A stretch of 64,000 nucleotides of DNA, taken from assembly GCF_001514145.1 (NCBI RefSeq), contig NZ_KQ948678.1, positions 62,001 to 126,000 on the forward strand, in the 5' to 3' direction. This document shows positions 16,036 to 25,242 of this stretch, in pieces (position 1 is the first letter of the stretch; each line of letters starts with the position of its first letter). Position numbers and translations under genes: made by a program. The notes beneath the pieces are model-generated. The model had not been told where the DNA came from, made no database searches, and was given only the letters and a program-made list of their open reading frames with translations. This DNA comes from Streptomyces canus (lineage in GTDB: Bacteria > Actinomycetota > Actinomycetes > Streptomycetales > Streptomycetaceae).

Positions 16036-17420
16036 GAGTGGTCGTCTTCCGGCGGGGAGGTGTGCTCGGGTGGGAAGCCGTCCGGGTCGAGGCGGTGGCT
16101 GATGGCGTGGACGAGGTCGGGACCGTCGTAGGTCGTCGCCACCCCGGTGGCGACGGCGCCGGCCCACACGACGGACGCGAGGACGGCCGTGGCGGCGAGC
16201 CGGCGCGTCGTACGGTGCCGGGGTGCAACCGGACGAAAACCCCGGTCGGGGAGTCCGGACCGGTGCACGCGCGCAATCTCGGCCGTCGGGCAGCCGTCGG
16301 GGGACTGAGCGAACAGGGCGAATCCCGTTGCCCGTTGCCGACGTCCGAGCGGGCCGTCGATCAGCTCGCACAGCACCGCCTTGAGGTCGGCCGGGTCGCG
16401 TATCCAGACGGCTGCGCCGGCTTCGTCCAGGGCGGCGGCGTTGGTCAGCCCGTGCCCGGGTATGCAGCGATAACTGGCCACGGGCAGGCCGCAGGCGAAT
16501 GCCTCCAGCGAGGTGAGCCCGCCGGCGTTCTGGACGAGGACGTCGGCGGCGTGCATCAGGGAGGGCATGTCGTCGACCCAGCCGAAGGCATGGTCGATGC
16601 CGTCGGCGCGCAGCTGCTCGGCCAGGGCCTCGTTGCGGCCGCAGACGACGACCGGGAAGGCGGCGCCGCAGTCACGCAGCTCCCGGGCCACCGTACGGAC
16701 CGAGCCCACCCCCCAGGACCCGGCGACCAGCAGAGCCAGCGGGGCGTGGGACGGCAGCCCGAACCTCTCCCGGGCGCGGCCACGCCCCCGTACGTCGCAG
16801 GGCCGGAAACGAGGGTCCGTGACCGGCCCGCGCACGCGCACGTCCCGGGCCCCGGCCGTGCGCGCCTGGGCGGCGGGCACGGCGTGAGCGGCGAGGTGGA
16901 CGTCCACACCCGGCGCGACCCACAGCGGATGCACCGAGAAGTCGGTCAGATAGGTGAGGACCGGCACGGCCAGTCGACCGTCCAGGCGCAGGTTGCCCAG
17001 GACTCGGCTGGCCCCGGGGTAGGTGGAGACGACGGCGTCGGTGCCCGGCGGCAGGGCGCGCAGTACCCGGTCCTGTGCCGTGCGCAGCAGCGCCCGCGCC
17101 ACCGGGCCGCCACCCCCGGCGCGCTCGGTGCTGGAGTAGATCCGCTGGTAGGCCCAGGGGGCTCGCACCAGCATCCGATGATAGCCCTCCTGGACGGTGC
17201 GGCCCAGGTGGGCGGGGAGCAGGTCCAGCAGGTCGAGGCGGTCCACGGTGTAGCCCTGCGCGGCGAGACGGCGGGCGAGCTCGGCGGCGGCACCGTCGTG
17301 ACCGGCTCCCACGCTCGCGGAGACGATCGCGACCCGTCCCGCGCCGGGCGTCGCGGCGGACTGCGGAGGAGGCGTGCCCGTGAGTGTGTGTCTGAGCGCC
17401 GTGCTCGCGCGGTGGGGCAT
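16032..17420 (-). CDS. GT28/MGDG-synthase-like glycosyltransferase
   Basis: 462 residues. Near residue 29 begins VAIVSASVGAGHDGAAAELARRL, the start of the MGDG-synthase/MurG-like fold; then VSTYPGASRVLG, LTYLTDFSVHPLWVAPGVD, LLVAGSWGVGSVRTVARELRD and the donor-binding C-terminal block HAADVLVQNAGGLTSLEAFACGLPVASYRCIPGHG. The last 110 residues add a low-complexity part and one membrane helix (LAATAVLASVVWAGAVATGVA), so the C-terminus is probably membrane-tethered. The acceptor is probably a lipid or lipid-linked sugar. Coupled to the deacetylase gene and divergent from the blaI-like gene, with an operator at 17456-17468. Confidence 0.83.
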   Translation of the reverse strand: MPHRASTALRHTLTGTPPPQSAATPGAGRVAIVSASVGAGHDGAAAELARRLAAQGYTVDRLDLLDLLPAHLGRTVQEGYHRMLVRAPWAYQRIYSSTERAGGGGPVARALLRTAQDRVLRALPPGTDAVVSTYPGASRVLGNLRLDGRLAVPVLTYLTDFSVHPLWVAPGVDVHLAAHAVPAAQARTAGARDVRVRGPVTDPRFRPCDVRGRGRARERFGLPSHAPLALLVAGSWGVGSVRTVARELRDCGAAFPVVVCGRNEALAEQLRADGIDHAFGWVDDMPSLMHAADVLVQNAGGLTSLEAFACGLPVASYRCIPGHGLTNAAALDEAGAAVWIRDPADLKAVLCELIDGPLGRRQRATGFALFAQSPDGCPTAEIARVHRSGLPDRGFRPVAPRHRTTRRLAATAVLASVVWAGAVATGVATTYDGPDLVHAISHRLDPDGFPPEHTSPPEDDHS

Positions 17421-17455
17421 GGGTTTCCTCCGCAGGGGACGGGAGCGGCGGAACT

Positions 17456-17468
17456 CTACGAGTTGTAG
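17456..17468. promoter_or_regulatory. BlaI-type operator, glycosyltransferase side
   Basis: CTACGAGTTGTAG, 36 nt before the glycosyltransferase start. Confidence 0.65.
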
Positions 17469-17500
17469 TAGTTCGTGGTTTGAAGCTCGGAGCATACCTT

Positions 17501-17513
17501 CTACAACTAGTAG
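17501..17513. promoter_or_regulatory. BlaI-type operator, repressor side
   Basis: CTACAACTAGTAG, 48 nt before the GTG of the blaI-like gene; probably autoregulatory. Confidence 0.65.
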
Positions 17514-17561
17514 GAGGTGGCCGGGTAGCCTGTGCGGACGGACAGCGAACGGAGGCATCCG

Positions 17562-17987
17562 GTGGAGGAGCGAGAGGGCGGCGGCGCCCGTGGGGCGTCC
17601 GGCAGGCGAGGCCGCGGCGAACTGGAGAGTGATGTCCTCGCCGCGCTCTGGGCCGCCGACGGCCCGCTGACCGCCGGCCAGGTCCGGGAAGCGCTGCCGG
17701 GCGACCTGGCCTACACGACCGTCCTGACCATCCTGTCCCGGCTGCACGACAAGGAGATGCTGGTCCGGCACCGCGAGGGCCGCGGCTACGCCTACGAGCC
17801 GGTGCGGGACGAGGCGTCGCACACCGCCCAGCGCATGCGGTCGCTGCTCGAGGGTGGTTCCGACCGCGAGGCGGTCCTGGCCCGCTTCGTCTCGGAACTG
17901 TCCGAGCAGGACGAGCACGTGTTGCATCAGCTCCTGTCCGGGCACGATGCGCGCGCCGAGGACGATCACTCCGGAGGGAGGGCGTAA
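17562..17987 (+). CDS. BlaI/MecI/CopY-family repressor
   Basis: 141 residues. A basic leader is followed by the winged helix: GELESDVLAALWAADGPLTAGQVREAL, then LAYTTVLTILSRLHDKEMLVRHREGRGYAYEPV, the canonical recognition helix and wing of this family. The C-terminal part ASHTAQRMRSLLEGGSDREAVLARFVSEL is the dimer region, which in BlaI/MecI is cut to induce target genes. The GTG at 17562 has GGAGG six nt upstream. The next gene is an M56-type peptidase, the usual partner. The CTAC-N5-GTAG sites are close to TACA-N-TGTA-like operators known for the family. Confidence 0.92.
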   Translation: MEEREGGGARGASGRRGRGELESDVLAALWAADGPLTAGQVREALPGDLAYTTVLTILSRLHDKEMLVRHREGRGYAYEPVRDEASHTAQRMRSLLEGGSDREAVLARFVSELSEQDEHVLHQLLSGHDARAEDDHSGGRA

Positions 17988-17991
17988 AGCC

Positions 17992-18960
17992 GTGCTGCTC
18001 AGCGTCTACATTCCGTTCGCGGTCACGGCAGTGCTCGCTGTGCTGGCGCCCCGACTGACCCCCCTGCTGCCCCCGCGTCCCGCCGCCTGGGCGCTGGCCT
18101 GCGCCGCGCTCGTCACCTCCGTCGGCTGGGCGGGCGCACTGGCCCTGCTGGCGTTCACCGGTGTGGCGCAGATCCCGGAGGTCGCGGAGCAGGGCCGCTG
18201 GTCGGTGACCGCGCTGCGCGCCGAGGACCCGGTGTACCTGGTCGTCGCGGTTGCCAGCGCGCTGCTGCTGACCGCGGGCACCGTCTCGCTGGGCATCGCC
18301 GCCGTACGGCAGACCCGGCACGTCGTCCGGGCGCGGCGGGAGTGTGCCCGGCTACCACAGACGGAGCTGGTGGTACTGGACGACGACGCCCCGATCGCGT
18401 TCGCATTGCCCGGAAAGCCGGGACGCGTCGTCGTCTCCCGCGGGATGCTGCGCTGCCTCGGCGACCGGGAGCGCGCGGCCCTGCTTGCGCACGAGCGAGC
18501 CCATCTGCGAGGGCGCCATCACCTCTTCCAGGGCTTGTGGCTGCTCGCGGCGGCCTTGAACCCAGTGCTGCGACCGTTGGCCGTCGCGGGCGAGTTCGTC
18601 CTGGAACGCTGGGCCGACGAGGAGGCCGCGGCCCGGGTCGGCGACCGCACGGTAGTCGCCCACGCCGTCGGCCGTGCCGCCCTGGCATCCGCCGGTGCGC
18701 CCCGCCCCGCGGCCCTGGCCGCGACCGGCGGGGTGGTGCCGCAGCGTGTGCGCGCCCTGCTGGCCCCGCCACCCGCACGCCGGAGGCTGCCGCTGATGGC
18801 AGGCGGCTTGCTTCTGGCCGTGTGCTGCGCGAGCCTCGTCAATGCCGCGTCCGACAGCGACCGGATGGTGGACAGCGCGCAGTGCGCGGCATACGCAGCT
18901 GCCCCGAGCGCACCATCGGGGGAAGACCACCGGCACGAACCCGACATCTGCCGCCGGTGA
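17992..18960 (+). CDS. M56-family membrane metallopeptidase (BlaR1-like, no sensor domain)
   Basis: 322 residues. Three N-terminal membrane helices (about 4-22, 29-55, 80-102) lead to a cytosolic zinc-peptidase domain: VVVSRGMLRCLGDRERAALLAHERAHLRGRHH with HERAH as the HExxH zinc site, and a downstream Glu in FVLERWADEEAAARVG as third ligand. A last helix (LPLMAGGLLLAVCCASLVNAA) precedes a short polar tail. BlaR1-type enzymes inactivate the BlaI repressor, but the beta-lactam-binding sensor domain is absent here, so the signal must be sensed in another way. It starts 4 nt after the repressor stop, with GGAGGGAGG upstream. Confidence 0.9.
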   Translation: MLLSVYIPFAVTAVLAVLAPRLTPLLPPRPAAWALACAALVTSVGWAGALALLAFTGVAQIPEVAEQGRWSVTALRAEDPVYLVVAVASALLLTAGTVSLGIAAVRQTRHVVRARRECARLPQTELVVLDDDAPIAFALPGKPGRVVVSRGMLRCLGDRERAALLAHERAHLRGRHHLFQGLWLLAAALNPVLRPLAVAGEFVLERWADEEAAARVGDRTVVAHAVGRAALASAGAPRPAALAATGGVVPQRVRALLAPPPARRRLPLMAGGLLLAVCCASLVNAASDSDRMVDSAQCAAYAAAPSAPSGEDHRHEPDICRR

Positions 18961-19099
18961 CGCGGGCACCTGTTTCCGGAGCACCGCTCGTAGCGAAGCG
19001 GCGCCGGGCCCTGTCGGCTACACGGTCCAAGTCGTGAGCGGACCATGACCGAGACGGTCCTTGGTGTCACGTGCGCCGCGCAGGGCGCGGGAGCAGTCG
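18961..19099. other. Short non-coding gap
   Basis: No gene or clear terminator seen; the boundary with decayed sequence that follows. Confidence 0.3.
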
Positions 19100-19310
19100 C
19101 GCTGGTGGGCAGGATGAAGTCGATGACGGCTCGACGATCAGGCGGGTCTGGGTGGCCTCGAACTGCCTCGTGTCTCGCTGGTAACAGCAGAACATCAGGG
19201 CCATGCCGAGGTTGCCGACGATGCCGATCCCGCGGTCGTAGCTGCAGCCCCGGCGCAGGATGCGGGAGCTGTCGGTCTCGGTGAGGCGGGTGCGGGCGGC
19301 GAGTGGGGGC
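19100..19310 (-). pseudogene. C-terminal remnant of a DyP-type peroxidase
   Basis: Read on the minus strand, one frame gives TDSSRILRRGCSYDRGIGIV, then GNLGMALMFCCYQRDTRQFEATQTRLI, the hallmark end of dye-decolourising/deferrochelatase peroxidases (RRGYSYDxG, GLLFxxYQxD, QFxxxQxRL). After that the frame shifts (IDFILPT continues in another frame). The N-terminal heme half is missing. Normal family length is about 400 residues, so this is a dead fragment. Confidence 0.7.
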
Positions 19311-19439
19311 GCCGGTCCGGAGCTTCATGAACATGGGGATGATCCGGGTGGCCTGGTAGCTGTCACCTCTGGCCCACGCGGACGCACGGCGGTGCCGCCG
19401 GCCGGGATGAGGCGGTCGGCTGAGTGTCCGCGCGCCGGA

Positions 19440-19740
19440 AGGAGAATCCGCTGCCCGCCGGTTCGGAGCTTGCGTCGCCAGGACCGAGCCGGCGCCGCCG
19501 ATGGCGGGAGCGATTGGGAAACCGCTGGTGGGGAACACCACACGGGCCGGCTTGGCCGCTCGGACGGCGGTGAGGATGTTGCCCGCGAAGATCTGGCGGT
19601 CCTCTTCCGAAGCGACGAGCAGGTGGAAGAACACCCCTGCGGCACTGCGGCACTGCGGTAGGCGTCGGTCAGGTCGGCGGGGAGGGTCTGGATCGGCACC
19701 GCGACGAGGAGCTGAGGCCTGCCGCCGTCCGTCAGATGCC
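19440..19740 (-). pseudogene. Fragment of an NmrA-like NAD(P)-binding protein
   Basis: Two adjacent minus-strand frames together give LTDGGRPQLLVAVPIQTLPADLTDAYR and then GVFFHLLVASEEDRQIFAGN, ILTAVRAAKPARVVFPTSG. These look like the D-L-T-D/GVFxHLP/ARVVxSTSG section of NmrA-type atypical short-chain dehydrogenases. The nucleotide-binding N-terminus and C-terminal half are absent and a frameshift separates the two parts. Confidence 0.45.
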
Positions 19741-19830
19741 AGCCAGCGCCACGCCTGCCGCAGACTCACGTCCGCCGACTCGGCAATGAGCCTCATGTGC
19801 GCGGTGGTCAGCTCCCCCGACTCCCGCAGC
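19719..19830 (-). pseudogene. Antisense HTH segment of a transposase
   Basis: On the minus strand the frame reads LRESGELTTAHMRLIAESAD, then VSLRQAWRWLASDGRR. This resembles the N-terminal helix-turn-helix of Mu/TniA-type transposases. It lies head to head with, and opposite in strand to, the transposase body that starts at 19797 without an HTH, so it may be an inverted piece of the same gene. Confidence 0.4.
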
Positions 19831-21232
19831 CTGAGGCCGAGGCGGAAGAGACCGGCTCACCGGAGAAGCCCGAACGCAGGCGTTTCCGGATCACCGAAGA
19901 GATCATCGATGTCCTCGCCGACTACCGAGGCAACGTCAAGCGCGCCCACGAGCATCTGGTGCGTGAGGCCAAGAAGGCGGGGGAGAGGCCGATCGGTCTG
20001 ACTACACTGCACGACGCCATCGCCCGTGACCTTGACCCCGGTTTCATGGCCGGGCTGCGGGAAGGCATCCCAGCTGCCCGCGGTTTCGATCCTGCCTTCC
20101 GGCGCCCGACGGTCGCCCGCAACCAGGTGTGGGAAGGGGATCATAAGCAGGCCCCGACCGTCGTGATGATGCCCGACAAGGAGCTGTCGAACGTGTGGGT
20201 GACGTGGTTCGAGGACCGTGGCACCAGCAACGTGATGGGCTGGGCGGTCACCGCCGGCTCTGCGCACCGCGGATCGGTCCTGGCGGCCGTACGGGCTTCC
20301 GTGTTGCGCGAACCCCCTTACGGGCCCGCTGGCGGGCTGCCGCACCTGGTGCGGGCCGACGGCGGCTCCGACTTCATGTCCAAAACCGTCCGGCGGACCT
20401 TCGGCCTGCTCGGTGTGCCGATGCACAAGGTGCGCAGCGCCCGTCACAAGGGCGGGATCGAGCGGCTGAACGGCACCAGCATGACCCGGTTCTTCGATGA
20501 CCTGCCCCGCTACACCAAGGCACCCCTGCTTGACCACAGGCGCCGCGTTGGCGACCAGGACCCGCCGCTGACCTTCGAGGCGTGCGTCCACAAGCTGCGC
20601 CAGTGGGTTGAGGAGCACAACACCCAGCACGTCCTCAAACGCACCGGAATGACACCGCTTCAGACGTGGCTGAGCGACCCCACCGAGATCCGGCCCGAGC
20701 CCAGCCCGGAAGAACTGCGTGGCTTCATGTTGGAGAGCGACAACAAGGTACACAAGGTCACCAGTCACGGAGTGGAGTTCCGCAACCGCTACTACATGCC
20801 CGAGAAGGGTGTGGGACGCATCGGTCTGGAGCCGCGCGTGCGGTGGATGCCCACCACGACCACGAGATCGACCTCTATACCTTCCGTAGCAACCGCTATC
20901 TCGGCCGGGCCTTCCTCAGTAACGAGGTCAGCGAGGAGATGCGCAAGGAAGTCCTTAGCGAGCGCGACGAGCACAGCGAGGTGCTGCGCCAGGCCTTGAA
21001 ACGCTCCGCCGAACGCAGGCGGGAACGCCACCTGCCCTCCACTCAGCCCGAACTCCCCGTCCGTGCCATCCGCATGACGGAACAGGAGGCACGCGCCGAA
21101 CTGGAAGGCACCACCCCATCCACACCGCCGCGACGGCGCGAACAGCCCTACCAGCCCCTGACCCCGCTCCCGCCAACCTGGCGGCGCCCCGGTCAGACCC
21201 CTGCTCCTTCAACGGAGGACGACGCATCATGA
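19797..21232 (+). pseudogene. TniA/TnsB-like DDE transposase, frameshifted
   Basis: The frame from 19797 reads through RFRITEEIIDVLADYRGNVKRAHEHL, an N-terminal DNA-binding part. The RNase-H core has NQVWEGDHKQAP (first Asp), VRADGGSDFMSKTVRRTFG (second Asp) and HKGGIERLNGTSM (Glu). A beta-barrel segment, VTSHGVEFRNRYYMPEKGVG, follows. At about 20845 a one-base shift moves the sequence into the frame AHHDHEIDLYTFRSNRYLGR, which runs to the stop at 21232. The HTH at the start is missing (see the antisense segment). Stop and next start overlap (ATGA), as in operon-type Tni modules. Confidence 0.75.
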
Positions 21233-22056
21233 CCACCGCTCCGAAACGCAAGCACATGCCCAAACGCCGTGCTGTGCCGGACGCAGGCCAGCCCGCCACC
21301 CCGCCGCGCCGCCGACCCGACCTGCGTCCGCAGTTCTTCCTTGGCCTCGAGGACTCCACCCTGGTCGCCACTGACACCCTGTTACAGATCAAAGACACCG
21401 TCATCGACACCGTCGAGTCGAAGGCCATGTCCGTCATCTAGGCGACGCAGGGCTCGGCAAGAGCTTCAGCACCCGCGCCACGATCCAGGAAATGAACCCG
21501 GACCTGATCCTCCCCCTGGACTTCGCCCGCTCCCGCCCCGGCCCGAAAGACCTTGCGCGAGGAGCTGTTCCACCAGATGAACCTCAGCTGCAAGATGCCC
21601 GGTACCCCCACCGCGTTCGACAAACTACTGCGCGAGACTCTGCCGCGGCGGCCGTACGTGATCGTGTGCGACGAGGCCCAGCAGTACCGGCGGGAGAACT
21701 TCGAGTTCCTGCGCAAACTGTGGGACAACTGCGACCCCAAGCCCGCCATCCTGTTCGTCGGCGGCCGTGAGGCCTACGAGACCCTACAGAGCGACCCGGC
21801 TCTTGCATCCAGGATCTACATCCGCCTGGAGATCCTGGCCATGACCGAGGACGAAGTCCTCCACGCCGTACCCGACTCCCACCCCGCGTGGCGGGACGTC
21901 GACGAGGCACTGCTGAAGCGGATCGACACCCAGTACACCCTCTTCTCCTTCCGCGAGTGGGTCAAGGTGACCAAACACGTACTGAAAGGCATGGAGCACT
22001 TCGGCGCCGAGAAGGTCGACGACCGCATCGTCGACTGGGCTCTGGCCCGGTGCTGA
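21229..22056 (+). pseudogene. TniB/TnsC-like AAA+ ATPase, twice frameshifted
   Basis: It starts MTTAPKRKHMPKRRAVPDAG and runs to 21441, where a premature stop ends the frame. The next frame supplies the Walker A loop (LGDAGLGKSFSTRAT). A second shift near 21550 opens a frame with VIVCDEAQQYRRENFEFLRKLWD (Walker B and AAA+ core), ILFVGGREAYETL (sensor 1) and a helical C-terminus to 22056. ATPases of this type choose the target and activate the transposase. An in-frame TTA codon at 21382 adds possible bldA dependence of the ancestral gene. Confidence 0.7.
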
Positions 22057-22875
22057 CCGAGGCGGCCTTGCGAGAGGACGCGGCCACGCAGCTGTTCCCT
22101 CTCGCAGACACGCCCGCGCCCCAGGAACTGCACTTCCTCAGCCTGGCCGGGGCCCGCACCGTCGTCACCCCCGGCCTCACCGCAATCAGGCACGCGTTCA
22201 CCGACGCTCACCAGCAACAGCGCTTCCTGAGCGTGCTGGGCGACGTTGGCGTCGGCGTCGGCAAGACCTTCGCCGTCCACACCACCGCCCTCACCTCCTT
22301 CCCCGACGCACACCTCCTGCTCCGATTGGGAGCCCGACCAGGACCGGCCGATCTACGCGCCCACCTACACCACACCCTCAGACTGAAAGGCGCCCCGCCC
22401 ACCGACCCGGCTGCCACCGACTCCCTCATCCGCCGCGCACTCAGCGCCGGACCGCGCATCGTGACCGTCGACGAAGCCGACCGGATACCCGACGCCTGCT
22501 TCGAGTACCTCCGCTTCCTGCACGACGACCTTCCCGGCGGACTCTGCGTGGTCCCTGATCGCCGGGCAGCGTGGTGAACGGGCCCTGCGGGCCCAGCAGA
22601 TGCTGCACGCCCGCACTGCGGCCTGGCTGACCCTCCAGCCCCTCACCCGCGACCAGATCCCTCGCACCATTGCCGCCCTGCACCCGCTCTGGCACACCGT
22701 GGCACCTGATCACCTCTGGGCGCTCGATGGCCACTTCGCCCACGGCAGCCTGCGCCGCTGGACCTTGCTGACCCACCACGTCCGGCGCGCCCTGATCACC
22801 ACCGGTGCCACCAGCCCCGACCCCGGCCTGCTGCAGCAGGTCGTCGGCCGCATCGACACCTCACGCCACCCATGA
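22050..22875 (+). pseudogene. Second AAA+ ATPase of the transposon, frameshifted
   Basis: The frame starts at GTG 22050, overlapping the previous stop. It contains FLSVLGDVGVGVGKTFAVHTTA, a P-loop in which GVG seems duplicated (GxxGxGKT expected), and PRIVTVDEADRIPDACFEYLRFLHD (Walker B). A shift near 22560 leads to the frame AGQRGERALRAQQMLHARTA that ends at 22875. Two different ATPases in one Tni-type element is unusual. Its shape resembles TniB/ExeA-like switches. Inactive as it stands. Confidence 0.6.
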
Positions 22876-23067
22876 CCTCACCCGCCCGCACTGCCGTATC
22901 GCGGGCATGCACCCAAATCCGTCGGCACACAGCATGCCCTCACCCCACCGCCCACATAGGCATCTTGAGTGTCGTTGAACACGGCGCGGCGCTCGCCGAC
23001 TTCGACCATGCCCTCGAACTCGACCCCGAGCAGGAGCCGGGTCTGGGGAGGCTGTGCCGGAGCGGTC

Positions 23068-25040
23068 GTGCCTGCCTCGGTGGTGGATCATCCTGCGCTG
23101 GCGGACGAGACGCAGTTGTTAGCCGCCCCGGCTCAGATGGGTCTGACCGCGTTGGCCGACGTGGCCGTCCGGCCGGTCCTGGGCGTGCCCTTTCCTCTGG
23201 TGACGACGCCGACTGCTTTGGCCTATGCGGCCCGTGTGGGTGTGGACTTGGAGGCGCCCGCCGCCGAGAATCTGGTGCCGGATGAGGCGCGCTGGCGGGA
23301 CGGGGTCACCCAGCGGGCCAGCACCGCGCTGCTGGACTGGCTGCACCCTGCATCACCGCAGGACACGCTCGCCCTGCTCGATCCTGCGGCAGCCCGATGC
23401 GTGCGCCTGGACCGTGACCGTCTTTGGGCCGAGCCGGTGGTGGTTGTCGGGGGCCGGCCGGAGGATTTCGTGCTGGCCCAGCTCGCCGGCCTGGTCCACG
23501 GCCCGTGTATGTGGCTTCCGTGGCAGGACCCGAGCCCGTTCACGATCATGGGCCGCTTCCCGCGCTGGAGGGGGCCAGGCACGATCCGGGTCACCAGTGC
23601 CTCGATGTCCGTGGAGGATGTTGCGGCGCGGATGCATACGATGTGGGACCGGCGGCCGCGCGCCTTCATCAACGGCAAGGAGGCGGACGACAAGGCATTC
23701 GTCTGCGTGCCGGTGGAGGACCTGCGCACCCGCGGAAACAGCCTTTACGTGCATGAGCAGGCGTGGGATCTGCCGCGTTCGCTGCCGGCCATCGTGTTGC
23801 CGGACGGCTCGCTGGAGGCGGCCCTGGGGCTGCCTGCGGAGGTTCCGCCCGGGCTCGATGCCGCCCGGGATAAGTGGCAGGTCCTGCTGGTTGCTTCGGA
23901 CCACCCGCTGCCACCGCACCTTGACCGGTGCCACGCTGCACGCCGGGCAGGGCAACTCGTGGGAGGCGTTGGTGCGGGCCGCGGACGGGGGCATCACCTA
24001 CTCCTCCCACCGCTTCGACTTCGTCCCCCATGGTGCCTCCCTTGCGGGCACGTTGGCCGCACCACGGTTGCGGTGGCCGAGCCTGCCGGCCGTTCTGGCC
24101 TGGCGGCCCAGCCCCACCGTGTGCAGCCGAGTGCCGCGAGCAAACGGGCGGCCGTGGCCGAACGCCTTCTCGGCTCCCGCACAGCCCTCGAGGATCTTGC
24201 CGCTGGCCCCGGATGGGACCTTTTGCAGACGTTCCTGCCCGGCCAGCAGCATCCTGGCCAGCCCGAGGACGGCTGGTGGTTCTTGAAGACCTCGGTGGTG
24301 ATGACCTTCCTCGCCCTGGCCGCCACCCCCCTCGTACCCGAATGGGACACCCCGCAGCGGCGTGCCCAGGTGGACGAATGGACCAGACAGGGAATCCTGC
24401 GCAGAGGGCTGGTCCTGGGCTGCGAGGAGTGCCCGGCTTTCGAGTTCTACCCCCTGGAGGAGATCGCACAGCACTACCGCTGCCGCCGCTGCGGCGCCGG
24501 CAACGACCTCGTCCAGGCACGCTGGAGGACGGACACCAGCGAACCCGAGTGGGCCTACGAACTGCACCTGGCTGTTGCCGAACTCATCGACAACAACGCC
24601 CACGCGCCCCTGCAGGCCACCCGCTACCTGCGCCGCCAGGGCAGGGGCATGCGCCGCCCCCTGATGGCAGCGGAATTCGAGATCCTGCGCGACGGCGACC
24701 CTTCGTTGAGATGGACTTCGCCCTGGCCGACGCCGACGAAATCTGGCTCGGCGAAGCGAAGAAGACCAACGCCCTGGGCGACGTCCACCGCGACATCAAA
24801 AGAGAGCTGTGCAAACTCCTCGACGGTTGCCAGGCGGTCGCCGCGCATCGCCTCGTCCTCGCCACCGCCGCTCCAGCATGGAACACCGCCACTCTGACGG
24901 TGGCCAGACGCGAACTGCACGGCCTGCGCACGGCCGGCAAGTACGCCCCCGACGTCTACCTCCTCACCGCCGTGAGCTCCTCCGCGCCAGCCTTCGAACC
25001 CCTCACCCCGACTCAAGACCGAATGCCCGAGCGGCAGTAG
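23068..25040 (+). pseudogene. Zinc-finger and PD-(D/E)XK-like transposon protein, frameshifted
   Basis: About 650 residues can be rebuilt from three frames with shifts near 23925, 24100 and 24708; the start is uncertain. I do not recognise the N-terminal two thirds. From about 24418, GCEECPAFEFYPLEEIAQHY then RCRRCGAG forms a four-Cys zinc finger. After it, EFEILRDGD, then (next frame) EMDFALADADEIWLGEAKKTNAL, has the Asp...ExK arrangement of PD-(D/E)XK nucleases, followed by the helix IKRELCKLLDGCQAV. In a Tn7-like setting this could serve as a TnsA-like strand-cutting partner or a target-site protein. A short TPR-like piece (ALADFDHALELDPEQ, 22987-23030) precedes it. Confidence 0.5.
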
Positions 25041-25242
25041 TTGCTGTCCGGCACCTCACGCCGGGCACGACCGATGGACGACCTCTGCAGGAGCGGGGCG
25101 GGCAGACCGGCCGATGGCGCTCATAGCAGCAAGAAGGCCAACCCATCCGAAAATTAGGCTACTTGGTGCTGAAGTCATGGTGCTGGCCCTAACATCCCCT
25201 TTGTGACGATGCGGGCCCGGTGTACGAACCTACGGCGGTGTC

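Larger units (their letters stand above)
19797..25040 (+). mobile_element. Decayed Tn7/Tn5053-like transposon
   Basis: Four consecutive plus-strand genes: a Mu-like DDE transposase, two AAA+ ATPases and a large zinc-finger/PD-(D/E)XK-like protein, joined by short overlaps. Each has at least one frameshift, so the element is inactive. Terminal repeats were not identified; true ends may lie outside the given limits. Confidence 0.6.

Noticed and set aside
18519..19796. 425-residue minus-strand frame over the M56 gene end and the scraps
   Set aside because: It joins the antisense HTH segment, NmrA and DyP pieces and M56 shadow by chance; no single protein would have this order.
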